The notes: generated by a model from the sequence alone, not told the origin. Shown: positions 52,242 through 61,699, numbered from the stretch's first letter. The stretch is DNA of 64,000 bases from Sphingobacterium hotanense (GCF_008274825.1 NZ_CP030848.1:1736001-1800000), one strand, 5' to 3'. Translations and numbers: made by a program.

Positions 52242-52847
52242 ATGAAAAAACTCTATTTTTCCATGGCTTTTGTGTTAGCCATGACGACGGGCGTAATGGC
52301 TCAAAACAATTTTGGACTCCGCGCCGGATACAACTTAGCAAATCAGTTTATCCGCGAAGGCGACTATTCTGCTACCACCAAGATGGCTTCCCGATTCCAC
52401 GTCACAGGTTATTATGATGCCCGTGTAAATCAAGGGTTCTCCTTACAGCCTGGACTTTCTTTGGAAGGTAAGGGCGGTAAGTCTAAACTACCGGAAGGGG
52501 ATTACATCGACAAATTTCTTTACTTACAAGTGCCAGTGAATTTCTTAGGCAGAGTGCCAACAAGGAGCGGCGACTTCTTTTTTGGAGGAGGACCATATTT
52601 GGCTTATGGCATCAGTGCAAAAGTTACTAGCGATAACCAAGGTGTGGATTTACACTGGGGAAGCGGCGTTGACGAGCTTAACCCTTTCGACTTCGGATTA
52701 GGTGCTATTGTAGGCTATAGATTTATGAACGGCTTCAATCTTAGTATTTCGAGTTCTGCAGGCCTAATCAATATATCGAATACCGATACGAAATACTTAA
52801 ATCGCGTAACCTCGTTTAGCGTAGGCTACGAGTTTGGAAGAAGATAG
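52242..52847 (+). CDS. Outer-membrane beta-barrel (porin/PorT-like) protein
   Basis: 201 residues: signal peptide ending VMAQ, then a small barrel starting NFGLRAGYNLANQF with alternating strands (LQPGLSLEGKGGKS, FLYLQVPVNFLGRVP, DFFFGGGPYLAYGI, FDFGLGAIVGYRFMNGFNLSISSSAGL) and a closing VGYEFGRR. It belongs to the broad Bacteroidota group of eight- to ten-stranded barrels annotated as porin family or PorT-like; function unknown. Its natural terminator (53932-53962) is now separated from it by an IS982 element. Confidence 0.8.
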   Translation: MKKLYFSMAFVLAMTTGVMAQNNFGLRAGYNLANQFIREGDYSATTKMASRFHVTGYYDARVNQGFSLQPGLSLEGKGGKSKLPEGDYIDKFLYLQVPVNFLGRVPTRSGDFFFGGGPYLAYGISAKVTSDNQGVDLHWGSGVDELNPFDFGLGAIVGYRFMNGFNLSISSSAGLINISNTDTKYLNRVTSFSVGYEFGRR

Positions 52848-52870
52848 TATTTATTAGTTAGTATTTAGTA

Positions 52871-53903
52871 ATGCGAATTAAGGGTTGAAATATATTGGAA
52901 AAAGCTTCTTAAAAAGAGGGGTGAAAACTTGCATAAAAGCCTGATTATCAGTATATTTATAATGTTCCTTGCGCATTATTAAACAACATGATCAATCAGG
53001 CCAAGGCTCTAAAATTAATAAAATTATACCAGTATGTTTGTGATAAATATGACAGTGAACTGCAATATTACTGTCAGCGATTTTCAAACAATAACACACC
53101 TGACTTTACTGATCAGGAGGTTTTGACCATCTATTTATTCAGTGTGCACGAGGAACAGCGGCTAAGGATCAAGCAGATCCATAAATTCGCCTCGGATTAT
53201 CTGATGGATTGGTTTCCCAAGCTAACTTCATACGTAGCATTCAATACCCGTATCAACCGCCTTTTTGATGTTTTGAGATCTCTTTGTCAGTCAGTTATAG
53301 AGGACTTTGCACCAGAGGAGTGCTCCAGAGAATTTTCCCTACTGGACTCTATGCCCATCATAACCTGCAGTGGGACTAGAAGGGCAAAGGTAGCTCTGGA
53401 GATAACGGATAAAAGCTTCTGCTCAACGAAGAGGCTTTGGTATTTTGGATTAAAGCTTCATGCGCTCAACAGCTATAACAAATCCACGCTGCCTCGTCCG
53501 GAAAGCATAGTAATAAGCAAGGCATCTGAAAGTGACCTGAACATATTTAAGGAGAATTGGGCATCCATCGCAGGTAGGACGTTCTTTGGTGACAAGATAT
53601 ACCGTGACGCCCCGTTCTTCGAGTGGTTTTATAAAGAAAAAAAATCAATTATGTATACTCCGATAAGGGAAACCCAAGGAAAACCAGATTGTTTAAAAAA
53701 TAGGGATCGTGCTTATAATGACCTGTTTTCAAGAGCAGTATCTAAGGTAAGACAACCAATCGAATCCTTTTTTAATTGGATAAATGAAAAAACACAGATA
53801 CAAAACGCAAGTAAGGTCAGATCTACCAAAGGACTATTAGTACATGTGTTCGGTAAATTAACAGCCTGTTTCATAAAGCCTATTTTCAACCCTTAATTCG
53901 CAT
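52871..53903 (+). mobile_element. IS982-family insertion sequence
   Basis: About 1.03 kb. Perfect 20-bp terminal inverted repeats ATGCGAATTAAGGGTTGAAA (52871-52890 and, reversed, 53884-53903) enclose one transposase gene whose stop codon lies inside the right repeat. TTAGTA occurs at both edges (52865-52870 and 53903-53908), a likely target duplication; the last base of the right end is shared, so the edge is uncertain by one base. Confidence 0.9.
52988..53896 (+). CDS. IS982 family transposase
   Basis: 302 residues, full length for the family. The N-terminal part (FTDQEVLTIYLFSVHEEQRLRIKQIHKFASDYL) is followed by a DDE core with LLDSMPI (first Asp), FFGDKIYRD (second Asp) and VRQPIESFFNWINEKTQIQ (Glu). 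No frameshift or internal stop, so the element may be active. Confidence 0.93.
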   Translation: MINQAKALKLIKLYQYVCDKYDSELQYYCQRFSNNNTPDFTDQEVLTIYLFSVHEEQRLRIKQIHKFASDYLMDWFPKLTSYVAFNTRINRLFDVLRSLCQSVIEDFAPEECSREFSLLDSMPIITCSGTRRAKVALEITDKSFCSTKRLWYFGLKLHALNSYNKSTLPRPESIVISKASESDLNIFKENWASIAGRTFFGDKIYRDAPFFEWFYKEKKSIMYTPIRETQGKPDCLKNRDRAYNDLFSRAVSKVRQPIESFFNWINEKTQIQNASKVRSTKGLLVHVFGKLTACFIKPIFNP

Positions 53904-53931
53904 TAGTAGCTAGTATTTAGTATAAAGACCT

Positions 53932-53962
53932 ATGGCGGCCGATAATGGTCGCCATTTTTTTA
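53932..53962 (+). terminator. Terminator probably belonging to the OM barrel gene
   Basis: Stem ATGGCGGCC/GGTCGCCAT (one G-U) with loop GATAAT, followed by a run of T. It lies 29 bp beyond the IS982 right end, at a distance from the OM barrel stop codon that would be about 50 bp without the element. Confidence 0.7.
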
Positions 53963-54082
53963 TTGTTTTTTAGGATGATATGGCTGTCTTTGAACTAGGA
54001 AAGGAAGGATGTTTGTCTTTGAACCTTTGGTTTAAACAAGAAAGGAAAATTTGTCTTTGAACCAGGAAAGGGAGGGCATTTT

Positions 54083-54364
54083 GTCTTTGAACCAGGAAAG
54101 GAAGGATTTAAGGATGGACAGGATCTTGTAATGTTGGATGACGGTATGGGCGTCGTGGGTTAGAGGAGAAGTTTAGTGAAACGTCTCTACGCATTGGCGT
54201 CCAATTGGCTTCTATACGGTTTTGAACTACATAGGCGGTAATCATGACGAACTGCGTAGAGACGTTTCACTAAACGTCTCTTAAAAACCTACGAATCGCA
54301 TAGCGACATCCGACGAAATGTAAGATCCTGCTGATCCTTGCATCTTTCCTTTCCTGGTTCAGAC
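54083..54364. repeat. Nested inverted repeat (potential large cruciform)
   Basis: Outer arms of 58 bp (54083-54140 and 54307-54364) are highly similar in inverted orientation, sharing GAACCAGGAAAGGAA, AAGGAT, CAGGATCTT and GGATG blocks. Inner arms of 23 bp (54171-54193 and 54253-54275) are perfect complements. The right inner arm itself folds as AGAGACGTTT-CACT-AAACGTCTCT (54258-54281). The spacer between inner arms is about 60 bp. Confidence 0.75.
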
Positions 54365-54590
54365 TAGATAATAGATATCAGACAATAGATGTTAGACCCG
54401 ATCCTGCTGATCCTTGCATCCTTCCTTTCCTGGTTCAGACTAGATAATAGATATCAGACAATAAATGTTAGACCCGATCCTGCCGATCCTTGCATCTTTC
54501 CTTTCCTGGTTCAGACTAGATAATAGATATCAGACAATAGATGTTAGACCCGATCCTGCCTATCCTTACATCCTTCCTTTCCTGGTTCAA
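54363..54590. repeat. Three tandem copies of a 76-bp repeat
   Basis: Copies start at 54363, 54439 and 54515 with about 95 percent identity, each containing TAGATAATAGATATCAGAC, GATCCTG and CCTTTCCTGGTTCA. A partial copy of the last half precedes them (54324-54362). Differences are a few point changes, suggesting recent amplification of the right arm of the inverted repeat. Confidence 0.85.
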
Positions 54591-54640
54591 GACAAAATTC
54601 CCTGCTCATCCTAGCATTCCTTCCTTTTCTGGTTCAAGAC

Positions 54641-54712
54641 ACTCTAACGTCTAAAATCTAATGTCAAATATCTAACGTCTAATATTTCATATCTAAAATC
54701 TAATACCAAGTT
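54641..54712. repeat. AT-rich short repeats of TCTAACGTCTAA type
   Basis: A stretch of near repeats: TCTAACGTCTAAAATCTAA, ATCTAACGTCTAAT, ATCTAAAATCTAAT. It has no coding content and resembles degenerate spacer repeats at the edge of the larger element. Confidence 0.55.
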
Positions 54713-54721
54713 CTGCTCAGT

Positions 54722-54793
54722 CCCCTTTCAAACCCAATTCAAACCCAATACAAAGCCCAATCAGGACCCTTTTGAAAGGGCTTTGATTTGGGT
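54722..54793 (+). promoter_or_regulatory. Tandem 11-mers and competing hairpins upstream of the SusCD-type operon
   Basis: Three adjacent units CAAACCCAATT, CAAACCCAATA, CAAAGCCCAATC (54729-54762) are followed by sequence complementary to them. Stem A pairs CCCTTTCAAA (54723-54732) with TTTGAAAGGG (54771-54780). Stem B pairs CAAAGCCC (54751-54758) with GGGCTTTG (54778-54785). The two share 54778-54780, so they exclude each other. A switch-like leader or protein-binding site is possible. However the nearest -7 element (54969) lies downstream, so it may be a DNA site or belong to another promoter. Confidence 0.45.
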
Positions 54794-55125
54794 ATGAAAA
54801 GACTTATGTAGGGGAGTGATTGCTTGTAGGTTACTCTTTTTTATTTTCTTTTTATTTTAAATGCTGTACTTTTTAAAAGTTAAATTAAAGTTTCCTTCCC
54901 GCTATCCTCTTAATACAACATTAACAATATAGTAACTGGTTCTAAACATTCCCAACGAGTCTATTGGCTAGTTTTGCTCAAACTTTTGAAAAAGCACAAT
55001 CATAAATTTTAACCTTAAACTGTGCGCTTGTTGTTATGTTCTCTTTCGTTTTTGAAAGAAAGCTTTCAGTTTTCAGATGCTTATGAAATTTTAAAACTTT
55101 TAAAGTAAATATTAATCTCAACGTT
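54794..55125. other. AT-rich spacer before the IPT/TIG-NHL gene
   Basis: About 330 bp without a gene. It contains the TAnnTTTG element at 54969-54976 and a small GAAAG/CTTTC hairpin near 55050-55075 in the presumed 5' leader. Confidence 0.4.
54969..54976 (+). promoter_or_regulatory. Candidate -7 element of the SusCD-type operon
   Basis: TAGTTTTG matches TAnnTTTG, giving a leader of about 150 nt before the first start codon at 55126. No good -33 TTG partner was seen. Confidence 0.4.
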
Positions 55126-56463
55126 ATGAAAATTCGTAGTTTACTAATGATGCCTCTGGCGTTTTTACTCCTGCTCAACAGCTGTAAAGACGAAGAGACT
55201 TTGAAGAAAAGTGAGCATGATCCTTCCAAGCCGATTGTGCTTAGCTCGTACTTTCCGTTAGAGGGCGGAGCGAGGACTAAAATACTTTTAGATGGCGAAA
55301 ACTTTGGAACAGACCCATCTAAAATTAAAGTCTATTTCAATAAAGCGAAGGCTTCCATTATTTCTTCGAGCGGTAATCGCATTTATGCGATTGTACCTCG
55401 CATGCCAGGCGCTGATCCTAAGATTTCGGTTGTCGTGGGCAAAGATTCATTGGTTTATGAGAATTCCTTTACCTATCATACACAAGCGCAGGTGAGTACG
55501 GTGACTGGAAACGGGCAAAAGAATTTTAAACCGGGAGTCTTATCGGAAGCAGAGGTTTACGGAAAATATTTAGAATTGGATGCAGAGGGTAATATTTTTA
55601 TGTCATGGCGCGATGGCGGCAACCCGGCTACCTTTGGTGTTGCCAGAATCAATGAGAAGGAAAACATCGTTACACCATTAATTGAAGCGCCATCGGCGAC
55701 AAGAATACTTTATGCGAATGGTTTGACTGTTGACCGTGCAACGGGCATGCTAACTGCAGCACATGAGTCGACAAAAGAGGTGATATTTACATTTGACCCT
55801 CGCGAAGCATGGTATCCTCGACAACGAAATGTGAAGTATTCTACGGCTGACTTGACATCGATTGTCGATGCGGATCGCTACAAAAACTTTGTGACGTTCT
55901 GTCCTTATGATGGTCATTTATACACCCGCTATCGCGACGGCAAAATAGCGAAGATTAATCCAGAAACCATGGAAGCGAAGATTGTTCACCAAGGGCCATA
56001 CGGTTCACAATATGGACAAGCTATCAATCCTAAGAAACCCTGGTTACTATACATCACATTGCACTCCAATGCGAATCCTATTGAGTTTAGACAAGGTATA
56101 TCGGTACTTGACCTACGTGATCCTAACGGAACTGGCGGTTTCAAGCGCATGAATGCCCCTGGAGGTAGTGCTTTTCGTGATGGACCGATTGAAGATGCAC
56201 TATTCAATTATCCTAAAGACATCAAGTTTGATAATGACGGGAACATGTTCGTGGCGGACTATGGTAATCATTGCGTACGCATGGTGTCGGCAGATAATAT
56301 CGTGACAACGGTGGCAGGCCGACCTGGAACATCAGGTTACAAAGATGGAGGCCCTGCGGAATCATTATTTAACCAACCTTGGGGCGTTGCGGTGAATGAG
56401 CAAGGCGATATCTATATCGCAGATTGGAGCAATGCTAGGATTCGAAAACTCGTGATTGAATAA
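55126..56463 (+). CDS. IPT/TIG plus NHL-repeat surface lipoprotein
   Basis: 445 residues: lipobox LNSC (Cys20), an IPT/TIG domain (about 35-120, VLSSYFPLEGGARTKILLDGENFG, IYAIVPRM) and a six-bladed NHL-type propeller (FNYPKDIKFDNDGNMFVADYGNHCVRMV; FNQPWGVAVNEQGDIYIADWSNARIRKL). Such lipoproteins occur in Bacteroidota polysaccharide utilisation loci as surface glycan-binding proteins, often with SusC/SusD. It is the first gene of the operon, 56 bp before susC. No catalytic residues were seen, so a binding role is more likely. Confidence 0.85.
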   Translation: MKIRSLLMMPLAFLLLLNSCKDEETLKKSEHDPSKPIVLSSYFPLEGGARTKILLDGENFGTDPSKIKVYFNKAKASIISSSGNRIYAIVPRMPGADPKISVVVGKDSLVYENSFTYHTQAQVSTVTGNGQKNFKPGVLSEAEVYGKYLELDAEGNIFMSWRDGGNPATFGVARINEKENIVTPLIEAPSATRILYANGLTVDRATGMLTAAHESTKEVIFTFDPREAWYPRQRNVKYSTADLTSIVDADRYKNFVTFCPYDGHLYTRYRDGKIAKINPETMEAKIVHQGPYGSQYGQAINPKKPWLLYITLHSNANPIEFRQGISVLDLRDPNGTGGFKRMNAPGGSAFRDGPIEDALFNYPKDIKFDNDGNMFVADYGNHCVRMVSADNIVTTVAGRPGTSGYKDGGPAESLFNQPWGVAVNEQGDIYIADWSNARIRKLVIE

Positions 56464-56519
56464 TCATTTCCGATCAATTAAATATAAAACCAACACAAAC
56501 TAATTAAGCAATAAAAAAG

Positions 56520-59500
56520 ATGAAGATTTTTCATGCTATCTGTTTGCTGCTCTTTTGTTCAATCTTCTCGATTGCGAATGCGCAGGAAACAAAAGAATTA
56601 ACAATTGCCGGAAAGGTAGTGAATGCGACGGGAGATCCCATGTCAGGGGTATCCATATTTGTGAAGGATAAACCTTCCGCAGGAACTTCAACTGGCAACG
56701 ACGGTATTTTTAATATGACTGTCAACTATGGAGATAAAGTGGTTTTCAGCCATACAGGATATGATATACAAGAGCATTTAGCGATTGAATCGAAAGCTGA
56801 TTTAATCATCGAGCTTGTCGAGAAGAGCTCAGACATCGATGAGGTCATCGTCGTGGGGCTGGGGAATGTTCAGCGTAAGATAAGTTCCGTAGGAGCGATT
56901 ACAACGGTTGATGTCAAGAGTTTACAGACTCCTGCTCCTTCCATTGCCAATCTGCTTGGGGGTAGAGCTGCCGGGGTTATCTCCATGCAATCGAGTGGTG
57001 AACCAGGGAAGAACATCTCCGAATTCTGGGTGCGCGGTATTGGTACATTTGGAGCCAATAGTAGTGCACTTGTTTTGATCGATGGACTTGAAGGCGATCT
57101 GAATACAATTGACCCAGCTGATGTGGAAAGCTTCTCCATCTTGAAGGATGCTTCTGCAACAGCGGTATATGGAGTACGCGGAGCAAATGGTGTTGTATTA
57201 GTGACAACGAAACGCGGTTTGGTAGATCGAATTCAAATTACGGCGAGAGCAAACTCTACGCTTTCACATTTAAACAGATTGCCGCAATATCTAAATGCAT
57301 TCGATTATGCCACATTAGCGAACGAGGCAACTGCACTGCGCGGTCAAAGTCCTTTGTACGACCAAACGGAAATGGGAATTATTCGCGACGGTCTGGATCC
57401 TGATATGTATCCAAATGTAAACTGGCAAGATGAAATCTTGAACAAAAACTCCTGGAGACAAAGTTATTATGTAAGTGGCCGTGGAGGGTCGGAAGTTGCG
57501 CGTTATTTCTTAAGCTTGGGCGGAAAGAATGAGTCTGCGGCTTACAAAGTTGATCCAAATAGCGTATATAGTTCCAATGTAGGATTCAATACATATAACT
57601 ACCGTATCAACCTTGATGTTAACTTAACGAAAACAACAAAGGTTTACTTAGGATCGGATGGTTTCTTATCGCAATTAAAGCAACCGGGGGTAGCTAATAC
57701 AGAATACATCTGGGGCGCACAATCGCGATTAACACCATTGGCGCTTCCAACACAATATTCAAATGGTATGCTGCCGGGCTTAGGCGGCGAGGATGCATCA
57801 TCGCCTTATGTGATGATCAACCGTACAGGTAAAGCATTGGATGAAGCCTTCAAAGGCAAGGTAACATTGGCGTTGAACCAGGACTTCGATCCATGGGTTA
57901 AGGGCTTAAAATTTAGAGCTCAGGGTGCTTATGATGTACATAGTTTCTTTGAGGAGCGTCGAAAAGTTCAGCCCGGACTTTCCAAAGCATTAGGACGTGC
58001 TCCGGATGGATCGCTTATTATGCAGCAGACGGTATTGGAGGAGAAGGCGAAATATACCAAGGAAATTAAACAATATCGTAAATATCACTTTGAATCCGTG
58101 ATCAACTATGATAGGCAGTTTGGCACGGATCACCGCACATCTGCATTGATCTATTACTATTTGAGCGATGCGAAGCATACTGATGATGCGAAGAACAACC
58201 TGGAGGCGATTCCATTGCGTTATCAAGGTGTATCCAGTCGTTTGACCTATGGATTCCGTGATACCTATCTTCTGGATGTGAACTTTGGTTATACCGGATC
58301 TGAAAACTTCCAACCAGGCAGACAGTACGGATTTTTCCCGTCGATTGCTTTAGGTTGGGTGCCAACGGGATATAAATATTTGCAGGAGAATGTGCCGTGG
58401 CTTAATTATTTTAAGATCCGTGCTTCTTATGGAACAGTTGGTAATGACCGTATTTCAGAAATCAGATTTCCATATTTGACAAAAGTAAACCAGAAGGAAT
58501 CCAATATATGGGGAATCCCGGGAATTGAAACAATTCATGAGACACGTATTGGTGCAGACAATTTAGCTTGGGAGCGAGCAATAAAATCGAATATCGGTTT
58601 TGAAGGGAAGTTATTCAACAACAAGATCGATTTTGTGTTCGATATTTTTAAAGATCAACGTAATGGTATTTTCCAGCAACGTGTACAAGTTCCTTCCTAT
58701 GTGGGTGTTGTTTCCAACCCATTTGCAAACGTTGGACGTATGAGGAGTTCAGGTGTCGACGGAAATATTAGCTTCACACATAATTTATCAGATCGAATGG
58801 GCTTCACCTTGCGAGGAAATTTCACTTACTCAAAAAACCTCGTTCAGAATTGGGAGCAAGCTTATTTAGAGTACCCTTATTTAGAATTTAACGGATTCCC
58901 GCATAAGTCTATTCGTGGGTATCAGGCCTTAGGTCTATTCAAAGACGAAGAGGATATTAAGTACAGTCCGAAGCAGTCTTTTGGTGATGTGTTACCTGGT
59001 GATATCAAGTACAAAGACGTGAATGGGGACGGGGTTATCGATGCCTTAGACAAAGTTCCTTTGACGCATAGTAACTATCCGCTAGCAATGTTTGGATTTG
59101 GTGGTGAATTCCGCTTTAAGAATCTGACTTTGGGTCTTTTATTTAAAGGTACCGGCCGAACATCATTCTTCTATGTAGGACAACAGATGGAGTTAAACGA
59201 CGTGAAAAAAGTAAATGGTATGGGGTATATGCCATTCTTTAATGGCAGCGAAGGTAATGTACTTTCCATAGTAGCCGATCCTAATAATCGGTGGATACCG
59301 ATGGACTACGCTGTAGCGAATGGTATCGACCCTTCATTAGCTGAGAACCCAAATGCGCTTTTTCCAAGATTACAATATGGTAATAACGCGAACAATAGTC
59401 AGCTTTCCTCATTTTGGCAGGGGGATTCTCGATACATCCGTTTAGAAGAATTGACACTAAGCTATAATGTATCGCCGAATTTCGTGAAACGCATAGGTGT

Positions 59501-59645
59501 AAAATCGCTTGATTTACAATTCGTGGGTACTAACCTGTACATCTGGGACAAGGTGAAAATATTCGATCCGGAGCAAGCTGCTTGGAATGGTCGAAAATAT
59601 CCGATCCCATCAACTTACTCAATGCAAGTATATCTTAATTTTTAA
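56520..59645 (+). CDS. SusC/RagA family TonB-linked outer-membrane protein
   Basis: 1041 residues: signal peptide (IANAQE), carboxypeptidase-regulatory-like domain (about 28-110, LTIAGKVVNATGDPMSGVSIFVKD), TonB box DEVIVVGLG, plug with the SusC signature SFSILKDASATAVYGVRGANGVVLVTTKRG, and a large barrel ending YSMQVYLNF. With the SusD partner encoded by the next gene (1-bp overlap, TAATG) it forms the outer-membrane pump that takes up glycans or peptides under a surface lid. The substrate cannot be told from sequence; no glycoside hydrolase is in the window. Confidence 0.95.
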   Translation: MKIFHAICLLLFCSIFSIANAQETKELTIAGKVVNATGDPMSGVSIFVKDKPSAGTSTGNDGIFNMTVNYGDKVVFSHTGYDIQEHLAIESKADLIIELVEKSSDIDEVIVVGLGNVQRKISSVGAITTVDVKSLQTPAPSIANLLGGRAAGVISMQSSGEPGKNISEFWVRGIGTFGANSSALVLIDGLEGDLNTIDPADVESFSILKDASATAVYGVRGANGVVLVTTKRGLVDRIQITARANSTLSHLNRLPQYLNAFDYATLANEATALRGQSPLYDQTEMGIIRDGLDPDMYPNVNWQDEILNKNSWRQSYYVSGRGGSEVARYFLSLGGKNESAAYKVDPNSVYSSNVGFNTYNYRINLDVNLTKTTKVYLGSDGFLSQLKQPGVANTEYIWGAQSRLTPLALPTQYSNGMLPGLGGEDASSPYVMINRTGKALDEAFKGKVTLALNQDFDPWVKGLKFRAQGAYDVHSFFEERRKVQPGLSKALGRAPDGSLIMQQTVLEEKAKYTKEIKQYRKYHFESVINYDRQFGTDHRTSALIYYYLSDAKHTDDAKNNLEAIPLRYQGVSSRLTYGFRDTYLLDVNFGYTGSENFQPGRQYGFFPSIALGWVPTGYKYLQENVPWLNYFKIRASYGTVGNDRISEIRFPYLTKVNQKESNIWGIPGIETIHETRIGADNLAWERAIKSNIGFEGKLFNNKIDFVFDIFKDQRNGIFQQRVQVPSYVGVVSNPFANVGRMRSSGVDGNISFTHNLSDRMGFTLRGNFTYSKNLVQNWEQAYLEYPYLEFNGFPHKSIRGYQALGLFKDEEDIKYSPKQSFGDVLPGDIKYKDVNGDGVIDALDKVPLTHSNYPLAMFGFGGEFRFKNLTLGLLFKGTGRTSFFYVGQQMELNDVKKVNGMGYMPFFNGSEGNVLSIVADPNNRWIPMDYAVANGIDPSLAENPNALFPRLQYGNNANNSQLSSFWQGDSRYIRLEELTLSYNVSPNFVKRIGVKSLDLQFVGTNLYIWDKVKIFDPEQAAWNGRKYPIPSTYSMQVYLNF

Positions 59646-61699
59646 TGGATAAAGTGATAATGAAAATGAAATTAACGATCATAAATAAAATAGCTAAACT
59701 GTCGGTTTTGCTGATTGCTATTGCCTCAACAACCTCGTGTAAGGATTATCTAAACATTGATAATTATTTTGATGATGAATTTAATATCGACTCTGCGTTT
59801 AGCAGTACAAGAAATATAGAAGCTTATATGTGGGGGGCAGCCGCGATGTTCCCGGATGAATCCAACACTGTTCGATTTGGATATACGCCCGGGCCCATGG
59901 CTACGGATGAAGGGTTCAATGGATTGACAGGGAGTGGTTCCACCAACGTTTATTACGGAATGGACTATGTGACTGGGAATATCAGTCCGGATTTTTTCGG
60001 TGCAGGGTCATCTGATGATAACTATAACCTGAATCAATGGGGTCGATACTATAAGATTATTCGTAAGTGCAATAGCATATTGGCAAATCTCGATGTGCCC
60101 CGCGATCTAAGTACAGCCGATCGTCATCGTATTGAAGGCTTTACACGATTTATCCGTGCATATGCGTACTATAATATTTTGGTGGATTACGGTCCTGCCA
60201 TTCTGTTGGGTGATGAGATCGTCAATACAAATGAACCTATCGAATACTATGATCGTCCGAGAGCAACTTACGATGAGACCATGGACTACACGGTAGAAGA
60301 GTTTGAAAAGGCAGCTCAATTTTTGCCTGCAGAGGTTTCGATTTTAGATTTCGGAAAGCCTAGCAAGGGGGCAGCTTATGCTTTGATTGCACGTCTTCGT
60401 TTGATTCATGCAAGTCCATTATTTAACGGTGGTCCTGTAGCTGCTGCTTACTTTGGTAGCTGGACACGTAAAACAGATGGCGCACATTATGTATCGCAAC
60501 AATATGATGAGAGGCGTTGGGCAATTGCAGCGGCAGCAGCACAACGCGTTATGGATTTGGGGCAATACAAGCTTTATACCGCGATAGCTGATGATAAGAC
60601 AAAACAACTCCCTCAAGGTGTAACTTCTGATCCGAACTTCTATGGTCAGTTTCCAAACGGTGCTGCGGGTATTGATGCATTTCGCTCTTATTCAGAAATA
60701 TTTACCGGTGAAGCGGTTCCTGCAACCAACAAAGAGGTTATTTGGGGAAGAAATACAGATTATATAAGTGATCCAATAACGAAGGGGGCATTTCCTCCAT
60801 CTTTAGGTGGTTGGGGTCGTTTCTGCGTGACACAAAAAGTGGTAGATGCTTATTTAATGGATGATGGTCGCACGAAGGAAGAGGCAACGATTGATGGTTA
60901 TTACTCGGAAAATGGTTTTACAACGCAAGCGAAGCGATTCTCTGGATATCCTTTGAATGCTGGGGTTTACAATATGTATGCAAATCGAGAAATGCGTTTT
61001 TACGCTTCTGTAGGGTTCAACGAAGCAGTTTGGCAAGCTGAATCGAGTGCTTCGTTGAATAACTATACTGCAAAATATTATTATCAGGATGCGGATGGAC
61101 GTGGAGGCGTTACTGCAACATCTCCAAACTACCCGATTACAGGATATGTTATTAAGAAGTTCGTTCATCCGATGGATGCGTGGAGCGGTACGGGTGCTCG
61201 CCGTATGAAGAAATCCTATGCGATTATACGCTATGCTGAGATCTTATTATCCTATGCCGAAGCGTTGAATAATTTAAAAGGAAGCCATACAGTAGAATTA
61301 GGTGGAAGACAATATACGGTTAGTCGCGATGAAGAAGCGATCAAGAATGCCTTTAATCAAGTTCGATACAGAGCTGGATTGCCGGGTTTGAATGCTGCAA
61401 AAGTTGGAAATCCGCAAACGGTTCAAAGTGAAATTGAGCGTGAGCGTATGGTTGAGTTTCTTTGGGAAAACAGACGTTACTATGATGTTCGTCGTTGGGG
61501 GATCTATGAGGAGACCGAGCGTGAACCAATCCGTGGCATGAATCCGGATGGGGCGACCAAAGAGACGTATTACAAACGTGTGATTCCGGGGACTTCATCC
61601 TTCTTGAAACGCGTTGTTCACAAGAAATTGGTATGGGTTCCCATTCCGCGTGAGGAATTGAGAAGATTACCGTCGCTAGATCAAAATCCAGGATATTAA
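59645..61699 (+). CDS. SusD/RagB family nutrient-binding lipoprotein
   Basis: 684 residues from the overlapping ATG; an ATG at 59660 is an equally good start. The lipobox TTSC is followed by KDYLNIDNYFDDEF, TPR-like helices (HRIEGFTRFIRAYAYYNILVDYGPAIL) and the SusD C-terminal region (YAIIRYAEILLSYAEALNN, FNQVRYRAGLPGL, ERERMVEFLWENRRYYDVRRW, VWVPIPREELRRLPSLDQNPGY). It is the hinged lid on the SusC barrel that captures the substrate at the cell surface. Confidence 0.95.
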   Translation: MDKVIMKMKLTIINKIAKLSVLLIAIASTTSCKDYLNIDNYFDDEFNIDSAFSSTRNIEAYMWGAAAMFPDESNTVRFGYTPGPMATDEGFNGLTGSGSTNVYYGMDYVTGNISPDFFGAGSSDDNYNLNQWGRYYKIIRKCNSILANLDVPRDLSTADRHRIEGFTRFIRAYAYYNILVDYGPAILLGDEIVNTNEPIEYYDRPRATYDETMDYTVEEFEKAAQFLPAEVSILDFGKPSKGAAYALIARLRLIHASPLFNGGPVAAAYFGSWTRKTDGAHYVSQQYDERRWAIAAAAAQRVMDLGQYKLYTAIADDKTKQLPQGVTSDPNFYGQFPNGAAGIDAFRSYSEIFTGEAVPATNKEVIWGRNTDYISDPITKGAFPPSLGGWGRFCVTQKVVDAYLMDDGRTKEEATIDGYYSENGFTTQAKRFSGYPLNAGVYNMYANREMRFYASVGFNEAVWQAESSASLNNYTAKYYYQDADGRGGVTATSPNYPITGYVIKKFVHPMDAWSGTGARRMKKSYAIIRYAEILLSYAEALNNLKGSHTVELGGRQYTVSRDEEAIKNAFNQVRYRAGLPGLNAAKVGNPQTVQSEIERERMVEFLWENRRYYDVRRWGIYEETEREPIRGMNPDGATKETYYKRVIPGTSSFLKRVVHKKLVWVPIPREELRRLPSLDQNPGY

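Larger units (their letters stand above)
53986..54640. repeat. Complex non-coding repeat element with inverted ends
   Basis: About 650 bp with no gene. It begins with four direct copies of a unit starting GTCTTTGAAC (53986, 54015, 54053, 54083), each followed by an AGGAAAGG-type word. It ends with the inverted word, CCTTCC...GGTTCAAGAC, at 54619-54640. Inside are a large nested inverted repeat and a 76-bp tandem array, listed separately. The inverted ends and lack of coding potential suggest a composite miniature element or a structured repeat family. Confidence 0.7.

Noticed and set aside
54363..54590. 76-bp tandem repeats as a CRISPR array
   Set aside because: The units are contiguous and nearly identical over the full period, with no variable spacers and no cas genes nearby.
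54978..55229. 83-codon frame on the minus strand overlapping the start of the IPT/TIG-NHL gene
   Set aside because: It overlaps a clear lipoprotein signal peptide on the other strand and covers AT-rich leader sequence; no family resemblance.
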